From Promethearchaeota archaeon (GTDB lineage: Archaea > Asgardarchaeota > Lokiarchaeia > Sigyniarchaeales > SOKP01): DNA of 17,450 nt. The translations under genes and the position numbers were made by a program. The first letter of the stretch is position 1. Each line of letters begins with the position of its first letter. Below, one piece after another: positions 8,297 to 16,004 of this stretch. The notes under the pieces are model-generated. The model saw only the letters and a list, made by a program, of their open reading frames with translations. It did no database searches and was not told the DNA's origin. The stretch is taken from the NCBI GenBank assembly GCA_019057355.1, contig DXJM01000409.1:1-17450 (forward strand), written 5' to 3'.

Positions 8297-10813
8297 TTAA
8301 AATTTCACTTTTATAATATCAGCAATTAGTTTGGGAAATTCATTCCAATCATTTAGAGTTAATAACTGACCTCCAGCAATCTTAGCCATTTTTTCAGCTT
8401 CTTGAAGGTTAAATTGAGTTTCGGGACAAATTATTATGAAGTCTACGTTCATTGCTTTTAAAATCCTTAATTCTTCTATTGCTGGTTGTAAATCAAAAAT
8501 TTCTGCGTCAGTAAAAATGATGTTCAATTTTTCTCTGGAATTTGCATTCTTTTTAAATTCAAGCCTTGCCCATTCCAATGCTGCTTGGATTCTTGTTCCA
8601 CCTCGGGCTGTTATGCTCAATAATTCATCTGCTATCTTGTCTAGTTCTACCTCTTCGTTAATCGATTTTAGAACATGAGTATCTGATTCAAAATAACTGA
8701 TTGCTAATTCATCTTTTCTCAATCCATATAAAAGCATTGTGGTGCATAAAGCCATTTGAGCTAGTTTTTCGCCATCCATGCTTCCAGAGATATCCAGTTC
8801 AATAACAACGCTTCTCAAGCCTTTTGCTGTTTCATATACTAAAAAGTCATCATAATCAATATGATTCAATTTCTTCCCTTTTTCAAGAATATTCATTACA
8901 GTTTCTTCCAGATCAACATTATCAAAATCATCTCCTACAATAAACGGACGAACTATGTTTATAGGAATAGGTCCTGTTATTGCACTCCCCAAACGAGCCC
9001 TTGAATAATAAATTCCTAATTCAACCAAAATGGCTTTTACCAACTCTTTAACCTTTTCTTTTGATGTGTTAGGAATATTTCTACGATGGATGAACCACTG
9101 TTTTAGGAGATTTTCTCCACTTCCTGCAGTTAAACTAGAAATCAGTTTTTCTTCAGCTTCTTTTCCACCAACTTCTTGAGCCGTTTTAATAGCATCCCCT
9201 AGATCGAAGTGACCTAATGCTGCTAATGCTTCCCTGTTATCTGAAGCTAAAGAAAGTGTCATTAATTCCGATATTTGGTCTTTATTCAATTGATCTCTTA
9301 TTTGATCTATTAAATTGCTTAATCTCTGAAAATCTGCCTGATTACTATCCATTAATTTCTTTAATAATTGATAATTAGGTTCAATTAATTCAAGTATTTC
9401 TTCTTCTGACATTCCTAAAGTTCTGCCTAAATTCTTAATATCAGCGGATTCAGGATTTAATCCAACTTTCCTGAAAAATTCAACTGAATCTTTTAATTGA
9501 GTGGAATTTTCAGAAGCCCTTAGGGTTTCTTTTACGAGATCTGGAAGTTTTTGAGCCATTTTTTGGCTGCTATGAACATTTTGACAGGAATTCGTGAGCT
9601 GATGTAATTGTTGGGTAAGAGCCTTCATCGCTTCATTTTTTTTAACTTGATTCATTGCTTCTTTTATTGAATGATGTAATGACTCTTGAAAAAGATCATT
9701 CCAAGATTTCCGTGCAATTGCATTTTTTGTTAAATCCTCAAGAGAAGGTGGTGTTTTAAAGGTTTCTAATTCCTGAACATATTTTTCTAAAAGTTTATTG
9801 CGAAGATCAGTGCCATAATATTGATCTAAGGAATTTGCTAAATTGAAATTATGCTCGAATGATGCTTCTCCCAATGAATTTTCAATAACCTTCTCTTGAT
9901 TGAAAGTAGGGGTTTCCCCTAAATTTTTTGCAGCACTAAATAATTGATCAAGGTTTTTTATCTGATTTTCAAGATAATTTTTCAATTTTTGTAGATCCTC
10001 CTTATTTAACGCTCCAGTTTCTCCAAGAAATTTCAATGTTTGAATTAAATCTTCAAATCTACCAAGATCGAATAATTCATTCATATCGTCATGAATATCC
10101 TGATTATTAATAGCCTTGCTCGTGATTTTTTCCCAAATTCTCAGTGACTGTTCTTGAATCAATTCATCCAAACCCAATGAGTGTCCTGCTTTCAAGTCTT
10201 CAGGATCTAGGGAATTTATTTTATCCATCATTTTATTTCTCGCTTCATCAAGCAGTTCTTCAATTGATGAGATTTGATCTTTATATAATTCAGAATCGTC
10301 ATTAAAAAAATGTAAAGCAGATTTAAATGGTTCCTCATGCCTTTTCTGAGACAATTCATCGAAGAATTCCTCTAATTTTTGAAACGTGCTACTATCAAAT
10401 GTTTTACTTTCAATTTCATCAATTAAATCTTGAAGATGATCCATTTCAGAACGTATTTCTGATTCAATTTCTTCCTGATATCTTCCATTATTTTCCTCAA
10501 AATCTTGAAAAGATTCATTAATTAAATCTTTATGATAATTTGGAAAAAGGATATCAAACGCAATATTCTTTGCTAGTTCTTGATTATCCGGATAGGAAGT
10601 TAAAGAGCTTATTTCGATAAAATCATTTGGAGTGATTGTACCTTTTCGATAATATCTTGAGAGAATCAATTTAGGAATAGATAAGACTTGACGAGAGGAA
10701 GGGATTTGGATTATATCAGGATGACCTCTCATTCTTTTGATGAATTCAACGGCAAATTCACACGGATTTTCGGGAAAAATTCCCATTCCTATCACTCTTT
10801 TTAAATTATGCAC
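8297..10813 (-). CDS. CoxE-like protein with C-terminal von Willebrand A (MIDAS) domain
   Basis: Middle gene of the MoxR-VWA-SWIM cassette, 838 residues from a GTG at 10813. The VWA domain at about 668-838 has a complete metal-ion-dependent adhesion site: D674-I-S676-G-S678, T740 (GGT) and D769 (FTDAE). It is therefore expected to bind Mg2+ and a partner or client. The N-terminal about 100 residues (SSRQ...LILSRYYRKGTITPNDF) resemble the helical segment seen at the front of archaeal VWA proteins paired with MoxR. Residues about 100-600 are mostly charged helices and possible coiled coils, much longer than a minimal CoxE. No signal peptide or transmembrane helix, so cytoplasmic. The GTG start overlaps the MoxR stop by 8 bases; an ATG at 10786, preceded by GAGTGAT, is an equally good start and would remove nine residues. 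MoxR/VWA pairs act as chaperone-like remodelling machines; the client here is unknown. Confidence 0.88.
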   Translation of the reverse strand: MHNLKRVIGMGIFPENPCEFAVEFIKRMRGHPDIIQIPSSRQVLSIPKLILSRYYRKGTITPNDFIEISSLTSYPDNQELAKNIAFDILFPNYHKDLINESFQDFEENNGRYQEEIESEIRSEMDHLQDLIDEIESKTFDSSTFQKLEEFFDELSQKRHEEPFKSALHFFNDDSELYKDQISSIEELLDEARNKMMDKINSLDPEDLKAGHSLGLDELIQEQSLRIWEKITSKAINNQDIHDDMNELFDLGRFEDLIQTLKFLGETGALNKEDLQKLKNYLENQIKNLDQLFSAAKNLGETPTFNQEKVIENSLGEASFEHNFNLANSLDQYYGTDLRNKLLEKYVQELETFKTPPSLEDLTKNAIARKSWNDLFQESLHHSIKEAMNQVKKNEAMKALTQQLHQLTNSCQNVHSSQKMAQKLPDLVKETLRASENSTQLKDSVEFFRKVGLNPESADIKNLGRTLGMSEEEILELIEPNYQLLKKLMDSNQADFQRLSNLIDQIRDQLNKDQISELMTLSLASDNREALAALGHFDLGDAIKTAQEVGGKEAEEKLISSLTAGSGENLLKQWFIHRRNIPNTSKEKVKELVKAILVELGIYYSRARLGSAITGPIPINIVRPFIVGDDFDNVDLEETVMNILEKGKKLNHIDYDDFLVYETAKGLRSVVIELDISGSMDGEKLAQMALCTTMLLYGLRKDELAISYFESDTHVLKSINEEVELDKIADELLSITARGGTRIQAALEWARLEFKKNANSREKLNIIFTDAEIFDLQPAIEELRILKAMNVDFIIICPETQFNLQEAEKMAKIAGGQLLTLNDWNEFPKLIADIIKVKF

Positions 10814-11750
10814 CTAAAATTTTATTGATTATCCTATTTATTATATCTTGAACTTTAACTCCCGGTTTTGGTTTAATGCTCCCTAATAAAACGGTTTTTA
10901 CTATATCAGATAAATGAACATATATAGATTCCTTTTCTTTATTATCATGTTCTCTTTCTAGATATCTTTTTCGCCCTAATAATTTTGCCATGGCAATGCC
11001 AGCCCTTATAGAGGCAGGAACTTCAATATCTACAGTATTTTTCCTTGTTTCATTAATTATAGAATAAATGAGTTCTAATTCGGATTCCTCAATTGTAAAA
11101 TGTTCGGGTAAATTTATCCGGATTATATCCAACTCTGTAGATTTATCAGGATAAGTTAGTTTTATCCATATTTTGATCCTATCCTTTAAAGCCTCGGATA
11201 GACGATGCGTCCCTGACAATTCTTCGGGATTCATTGCACTGATGAAAAAGAAATCCTCATGAGCCTTAATTCTCCCCAGATGAGGAATGCTAATTGATGC
11301 TTCTTCCAACGGTTCTAATAAGGTATTTTGTGAATATTCGGTTGCTCTGTTAATTTCATTTGCTAAAAATGTACCACCTTCAAGCATTGCACTCAATAAA
11401 GGACCTGGATTGAAAGCATCAAGAACAAAGCCTTTATTAAGCGTAATCGCGGGATCAAAGCTGCCTAAAAAGTGTGAAGGCTTAATGGATTCATCCATGG
11501 TAAGCCAATGAAAGCTGTGACTATATTGACTCTCTTTTGCCCTAATGCTGGCAAAATACCTGCATAAAATAGTTTTACCAACACCTGGAGGTCCAACTAA
11601 GGCAGGGTATAATCCTGTTGATTCAGCGTCTCGTAATAATTCCAAAGCCTTTCCATATTGGCCTGATAAGACAATATTTATCTCTTCTTCAAAAACATCC
11701 TTTACTAACGCTTGATTGAATAATTCTTTAAACTTTTCCTTATCCCTCAT
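10806..11750 (-). CDS. MoxR-family AAA+ ATPase
   Basis: First gene of the cassette, 314 residues. Seen: Walker A G53-PPGVGKT60; Walker B-like GGTFLANEINRA with E132 but Asn131 where MoxR proteins normally have Asp (DEINRA); QNTLLEPLEE after it; sensor-1 asparagine in FISAMNPEE (N174); SEALKDR with the probable arginine finger; and an alpha-helical lid in the C-terminal third (PASIRAGIAMAK). This architecture is that of MoxR ATPases that work with VWA proteins to remodel or activate protein complexes. The VWA gene starts within its stop codon region, which suggests fixed stoichiometry by coupled translation. A TATA-like box about 26 bases upstream of the ATG suggests a leaderless mRNA. Confidence 0.93.
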   Translation of the reverse strand: MRDKEKFKELFNQALVKDVFEEEINIVLSGQYGKALELLRDAESTGLYPALVGPPGVGKTILCRYFASIRAKESQYSHSFHWLTMDESIKPSHFLGSFDPAITLNKGFVLDAFNPGPLLSAMLEGGTFLANEINRATEYSQNTLLEPLEEASISIPHLGRIKAHEDFFFISAMNPEELSGTHRLSEALKDRIKIWIKLTYPDKSTELDIIRINLPEHFTIEESELELIYSIINETRKNTVDIEVPASIRAGIAMAKLLGRKRYLEREHDNKEKESIYVHLSDIVKTVLLGSIKPKPGVKVQDIINRIINKILGA

Positions 11751-11770
11751 CTCGATTCCGTCTCATATAT

Positions 11771-11780
11771 TTATTTTTAA
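11771..11780 (-). promoter_or_regulatory. possible TATA box for the MoxR-VWA-SWIM operon
   Basis: TTAAAAATAA on the minus strand, centred about 26 bases before the MoxR ATG at 11750. That spacing would place the transcription start at or next to the ATG (leaderless mRNA), common in archaea. No Shine-Dalgarno sequence with normal spacing is seen in front of this gene, which fits. Confidence 0.4.
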
Positions 11781-11991
11781 GCATTTTTAATGATTATCAC
11801 TAGATTAATTACTAATCATTCATACACGAAGATAGAAGTATTTGACAAATTAAAACGTTGAAGTTATAGAAAAAAAATTCACTCGCGAAACACCATAAAA
11901 AAGATTTTTTTTCTCACAAACTTTTAAAACTTGCTGCTTTTTATTGATGTTTTTTTGTGATTAAACCACAAAATATTTTTAGTTTTAAAAA

Positions 11992-12000
11992 CTTTAAAAA
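11992..12000 (+). promoter_or_regulatory. possible TATA box for the tRNA gene
   Basis: CTTTAAAAA centred about 28 bases upstream of the first tRNA base, the normal distance for an archaeal TATA box. The surrounding gap (11751-12023) is AT-rich and holds no ORF. Confidence 0.4.
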
Positions 12001-12023
12001 TTATAACCATGTTCTTAATAAAA

Positions 12024-12126
12024 GGGCCTGTGGATTAGTCGCATATAGCAATTGCATAATATAGCAATTGAATGTACCGCTTCGTTCGCAACGAAGAGGC
12101 CGCGGGTTCAACTCCCGCCAGGTCCA
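12024..12126 (+). tRNA. tRNA-Ala (anticodon CGC) with about 30 extra bases in the D-arm region
   Basis: Acceptor stem GGGCCTG pairs fully with CAGGTCC and has the G3-U70 wobble that identifies alanine tRNA, followed by discriminator A at 12126. The anticodon stem CTTCG/CGAAG (12080-12084, 12092-12096) holds a seven-base loop TTCGCAA with anticodon CGC at 12087-12089. The variable loop is AGGCC; the T stem GCGGG/CCCGC encloses TTCAACT. CCA is not encoded. Between position 9 and the anticodon stem there are 47 bases instead of about 17. They contain two copies of ATATAGCAATTG spaced 16 bases apart, which can form a 7-bp hairpin. I could not derive an orthodox D arm by removing any one segment, so a non-canonically placed intron is likely but its boundaries are unresolved. 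A decayed gene is the alternative. Confidence 0.82.
12043..12070 (+). repeat. paired 12-base direct repeats forming a hairpin inside the tRNA-Ala gene
   Basis: ATATAGCAATTG occurs at 12043-12054 and again at 12059-12070. CAATTGC (12049-12055) pairs with GCAATTG (12064-12070) around an eight-base loop. It is the core of the extra D-arm sequence and is a candidate intron hairpin or a tandem-duplication scar. Confidence 0.55.
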
Positions 12127-12507
12127 CTTATCACATTTAAATCTCTTAAATTAAAATCACGCAGGTCACCTGAGAATTTTGAATAAGTGAAAAAAAAAGC
12201 AATCACATTTAAAAAATTACGTGCAATCGATATTTTAAAACAATGATGTGGTAATGATTCCTGATTTTGTATATTTCATGCTTCAGTTATTTTTATTTAT
12301 TCGTCAAATTTAGCTTCTTTTTATTAAAAAACACTAAAATTTTTTATGTATTCTATATTCTATTTTTTATCAATTAACTAAACAATTATCAGTATTGAAT
12401 ATGGTATGTTTTTATTGGATTGGACTCTATTGAAATAATGCTAATCCATTTTTAGAACTATTCCTCCTAGATCTATTCAATTAATTACAAAATAAAAGGA
12501 AAAAGAA
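12127..12507 (+). other. gene-free gap upstream of valS
   Basis: About 380 AT-rich bases between the tRNA and valS. I see no ORF of note and no RNA gene. TCACATTTAAA occurs twice (near 12131 and 12204). GGATT (near 12419) and AATCC (near 12445) could form a weak hairpin with a 21-base loop in the probable valS leader. No promoter box stands out from the AT-rich background. Confidence 0.5.
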
Positions 12508-15108
12508 ATGACCCAAGAAATTATATACCCAAAAAGATTTCGATTTCATGAAATCCAAAAAAAATGGATTGATTATTGGCAAAAGGAAAAGATAAACAGT
12601 TTTGACCTTAAAGATGGCAAGAATATCTTTACTATAGACACACCTCCCCCTTTTGTTAGCGGTACACTTCATTTGGGACATGTTCTAAACCACTCGTGGA
12701 TCGATTTTGTTGCCCGGTATAATAAAATGAAGGGGAAAAACGTATATTTTCCTCAGGGTTTTGATTGCCACGGCCTTCCCGTCGAGCTAGCCGTCGAAAA
12801 AAACTATGGAATTTCAAAAAATGACCGAGAAAATTTCTTAGCTAAATGTTTTGAATGGGTAAACAATAATATAAACAACATGACTCAACAATTTAATGAG
12901 ATGGGATATTCTACAGATTGGAATTATACCTATCGCACGATGGACGATAATTATAAATACAAGGTTCAATGGTCACTGCTATTTTTTTACAATAAGGGTT
13001 GGTTATATCGGGAAAAGTTTCCCACTCATTTTTGTGTTAATTGTGAAACTTCAGTTGCTAAAGCAGAGGTGGGATATCAAGATGAGATGGGAAAATTATG
13101 GTTCTTGAAATTACCTATTGTAGGCGGGGATGATGATTATGTTACAATCGCAACTACGAGACCGGAATATATAGAAGCATGTGTAGGTGTCTTCATTCAT
13201 CCAAACGATGATAGATATTACCACCTTTCTGCTGCAGAGGTTCAAATTCCATTAACGGATCGGAAGGTTAAAGTAGAAATTGATAAAAACGTTGATATGA
13301 ATTTTGGAACAGGAATTGTTTATTGTTGTACATACGGAGATGAAATGGATATCAAATGGAAATTAGAACACGGTCTTGATGAAATTCAAATATTCACTGA
13401 AGATGGGCACATGAATGAAAATTCCAGATACAAGGGAATGACAATTTTAGAAGCACAAAAAAGAATTGTAGAAGATTTGGATGAATTAGGGCTGATTGCA
13501 GACATTAAAGATTACGAGCACAGGATTATCATTCACACGGAACGTTCTTCGTGTAGAAAACCTGTTGAATTCTTACCCGTCTATCAATGGTTTATAAATG
13601 TTAAAGATTTTACACAAGAAATAATTGAATCAGGAGAAGCCATAAAATGGTATCCTGAGAAACATAAGCAAAGATTATTAGATTGGTGTGAAGGTCTTGA
13701 TTGGAATTGGGTCATATCTCGACAGCGTATTTTTGGGACACCAATACCGTTCTGGTATTGCAAGGATTGTGGAGAAATCATCCCCCCTAAAGAAAAAGAC
13801 TTGCCCTTAGACCCGGTAACAATGCAATCTCCTCTTAAAAAATGTCCAAAATGTAACAGTTTCAATATAGAGGGTGAAAAGGATGTTTGTGATTGCTGGA
13901 TTGATTCTAGCATAACGCCATTGGCCATATCTAAATGGTTAGAAAACGAAGATTTTTTCGAGAAGACATATACAAATGCAAGCATACACAGACCACAAGG
14001 TTATGAAATAATCCGAACATGGTTGTTTTACACGTTATTTAGGTGTAAAAAGTTAACGGGCAAGGCACCATTCTCAGAGATAATGATAAATGGCATGGTT
14101 GCTGGACCTGACTCAAGGAAAATGTCAAAAAGTTTTGGTAATATTGTTTCTCCCGATGAAGTAATGCCGGAATTTGGAGCTGATGCCATTAGACAATGGG
14201 CAGCTATGGGTTCTTTGGGTGATGATTATCCTTTCGAATATACGTGGATAAATCTCCAATCAAAACAACCCGTGAAAGAGGATGTTATTAAAAAAAAAAG
14301 ACAACGCCTTCCAGAAAATAAATTTAATAATAAATATGGGAGGCGATTTGAACAATTGACGGGAGCTTCAAGATTTCTAACAAAGATTTGGAATGCTTAT
14401 AGATTTTTGAGAATTAATTTAGATAAAATTAAAATAGAGTCCATTGACATTGATAATAGAAAACTTTCGCCTATTGATACTTTTATATTCTCGGAATATA
14501 ACCAAATATTGCGAACAATTAGCAATCATTTTGACGAATATAATTGGCATGAAGGCTTTGCCCTTCTTAGACCGTTCTTCTGGAATGATATTTGTGATAA
14601 TTACATAGAAGCAATCAAGTATAAATTTTATTCAGAGGACAAGCAAACTCAAGAAAACGCCTTAAAAAATGCATTAAATCTATTTTATCAGATCTTAAAG
14701 CTATTTGCGATAATCATGCCATTCATAGCAGAAGAAATTAATTTTCTATTATTTAATAAATTCAAAAAGATTCCTTCAATTCACTTGGAGAAATGGCCTT
14801 TAACCTATGAAAATCTTTCTGAAGATTTAATTGAACAAGGAAGGATTGGAATTGAATTAATTAAGCGTTTGAGGACAATAAAATCATCATTAAAGTTACC
14901 ATTAAATGAAGAGATTTCAAGGATAGCTCTAATAGCTGAGAAAAACATCCTAGAAAAGCTTGAAGGTTTGAAGGAAGATATTGAAAATACGATAAGGATT
15001 AAAAAATTAGACGTGATTGATAAGGTCGAGGAAAAAAACATTAAAGATCGCCCTGATTTTAAAGACATTTTTAAGGCTTTTGATATAAAAATCTACTTCT
15101 ATAGATAA
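12508..15108 (+). CDS. valS: valyl-tRNA synthetase (archaeal type)
   Basis: Charges tRNA-Val; class I synthetase, 866 residues, complete. Seen: HIGH-box variant H55-LGH after PPPFVSG; TRPEYIEACV and GTGIVYCCTYGDE motifs of the CP1 editing domain; GLDWNWVISRQRIFGTPIPFWYC; a zinc knuckle C418/C421 with C446/C449 and a further CVNC pair at 176/179; DSSITPLAI; and KMSKS at 538-542. The DSSITP and CTYGDE segments identify ValS rather than IleS or LeuS, although GFDCHGLPVE in the early catalytic domain is IleS-like. The C-terminal third is the anticodon-binding helical bundle; the bacterial-type C-terminal coiled-coil arm appears short or absent. AAAGGA about eight bases before the ATG is a fair ribosome site. 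An A10 run at 14290-14299 lies within the gene and is in frame on both sides. Confidence 0.95.
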   Translation: MTQEIIYPKRFRFHEIQKKWIDYWQKEKINSFDLKDGKNIFTIDTPPPFVSGTLHLGHVLNHSWIDFVARYNKMKGKNVYFPQGFDCHGLPVELAVEKNYGISKNDRENFLAKCFEWVNNNINNMTQQFNEMGYSTDWNYTYRTMDDNYKYKVQWSLLFFYNKGWLYREKFPTHFCVNCETSVAKAEVGYQDEMGKLWFLKLPIVGGDDDYVTIATTRPEYIEACVGVFIHPNDDRYYHLSAAEVQIPLTDRKVKVEIDKNVDMNFGTGIVYCCTYGDEMDIKWKLEHGLDEIQIFTEDGHMNENSRYKGMTILEAQKRIVEDLDELGLIADIKDYEHRIIIHTERSSCRKPVEFLPVYQWFINVKDFTQEIIESGEAIKWYPEKHKQRLLDWCEGLDWNWVISRQRIFGTPIPFWYCKDCGEIIPPKEKDLPLDPVTMQSPLKKCPKCNSFNIEGEKDVCDCWIDSSITPLAISKWLENEDFFEKTYTNASIHRPQGYEIIRTWLFYTLFRCKKLTGKAPFSEIMINGMVAGPDSRKMSKSFGNIVSPDEVMPEFGADAIRQWAAMGSLGDDYPFEYTWINLQSKQPVKEDVIKKKRQRLPENKFNNKYGRRFEQLTGASRFLTKIWNAYRFLRINLDKIKIESIDIDNRKLSPIDTFIFSEYNQILRTISNHFDEYNWHEGFALLRPFFWNDICDNYIEAIKYKFYSEDKQTQENALKNALNLFYQILKLFAIIMPFIAEEINFLLFNKFKKIPSIHLEKWPLTYENLSEDLIEQGRIGIELIKRLRTIKSSLKLPLNEEISRIALIAEKNILEKLEGLKEDIENTIRIKKLDVIDKVEEKNIKDRPDFKDIFKAFDIKIYFYR

Positions 15109-15134
15109 TAATATAATAATCCGATACTAACTTC

Positions 15135-15980
15135 CTACTCGTTTTCATTTTCAGATTGATTTACTTGATCACCAAGACCTAGTTGAGAAATCATCATTTC
15201 TTTCATTAATTCTTTATCTTTAGGTAACCCAAACATTTCCGCATACTTATCCGTGGTAGAAAGTTCTCTTGAGCGCCCTTTCTTGATGGATTCTATTAAA
15301 TCATTATCTAATAGATATTTTATATGCTCATAGGCTCCACTGCCTCTTAATTTTATTACCGTTGATTTCAAAATGGGTTGTTTTAAAGCAATTATCGTTA
15401 GGGTTCTAAGATATCTTTCGGCAATCGCGCCACCAGAAGCAAATTTAGATATTTTCTCAACATATTCGCTTTTTATGGCCATTTGATAGCTATCACCTAT
15501 TTGGTTGATGATCAAAGCTGTAGATCGTTCTAAATAATCGTAAGCAAGTTCATTTAATAATTCTTCTACTGTTTTCTTTGGAATTTCTAGTTTTGTTGAT
15601 AAGATCTCCACATTTAGCGGTTTTCCCGCGGCATAAAGTGAGGCTTCAATGAGGTTTTTATGGTACTCGTTCATTTGCTTATTTAAATCTTCTTTGGATA
15701 GTTCCAAGGAAGACTCGCTCCTTTTCTCATCAAAAATATTTTTATTTATCTTAGATTCATCGATCAGATCCTTAACAATATCGGTTTCATCAATTATATC
15801 TTCAATATCCTCAAATTTATCATTCGTTTCCTCATTATCAACTTCCACTGAGAATGCTGCATCATTTATTTGTTCTTCTTCAGAATCTATTTCTGCATCT
15901 TTATTTTGACTTTTTTTTTCAGTTGATTCATCATCCTCATCAACCATTTCTCCATCAAGTTCCTCTTCAGGGATTTTCAT
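15135..15980 (-). CDS. scpB: segregation and condensation protein ScpB with long acidic N-terminal tail
   Basis: Winged-helix KITE subunit that, as a dimer, binds the ScpA kleisin of SMC condensin and helps chromosome segregation. 281 residues from the ATG at 15980. Residues about 1-100 are low-complexity and strongly acidic (many E and D), probably disordered. The ScpB core starts near 103 (NEYHKNLIEASLYAAGKPL) and continues with YDYLERSTALII, RYLRTLTIIALKQPI, IKLRGSGAY and TTDKYAEMFGL, matching the two winged-helix domains of ScpB. A longer frame opens at a GTG (15989), but AGGTG at 15991-15987 serves as the ribosome site for the ATG at 15980. The gene is 24 bases downstream of scpA and convergent with valS, with a 26-base gap. 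Confidence 0.9.
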   Translation of the reverse strand: MKIPEEELDGEMVDEDDESTEKKSQNKDAEIDSEEEQINDAAFSVEVDNEETNDKFEDIEDIIDETDIVKDLIDESKINKNIFDEKRSESSLELSKEDLNKQMNEYHKNLIEASLYAAGKPLNVEILSTKLEIPKKTVEELLNELAYDYLERSTALIINQIGDSYQMAIKSEYVEKISKFASGGAIAERYLRTLTIIALKQPILKSTVIKLRGSGAYEHIKYLLDNDLIESIKKGRSRELSTTDKYAEMFGLPKDKELMKEMMISQLGLGDQVNQSENENE

Positions 15981-15986
15981 ATATAG

Positions 15987-15991
15987 CACCT
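15987..15991 (-). promoter_or_regulatory. ribosome binding site fixing the scpB start at 15980
   Basis: AGGTG six bases before the ATG. It overlaps the upstream in-frame GTG, which is therefore more likely part of the ribosome site than the start codon. Confidence 0.5.
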
Positions 15992-16004
15992 AATATCTTA
16001 ATTT

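Noticed and set aside
12417..12451. Leader hairpin or T-box-like element before valS
   Set aside because: The stem is only about six pairs with a 21-base loop, and T-boxes are bacterial. Not enough to call.
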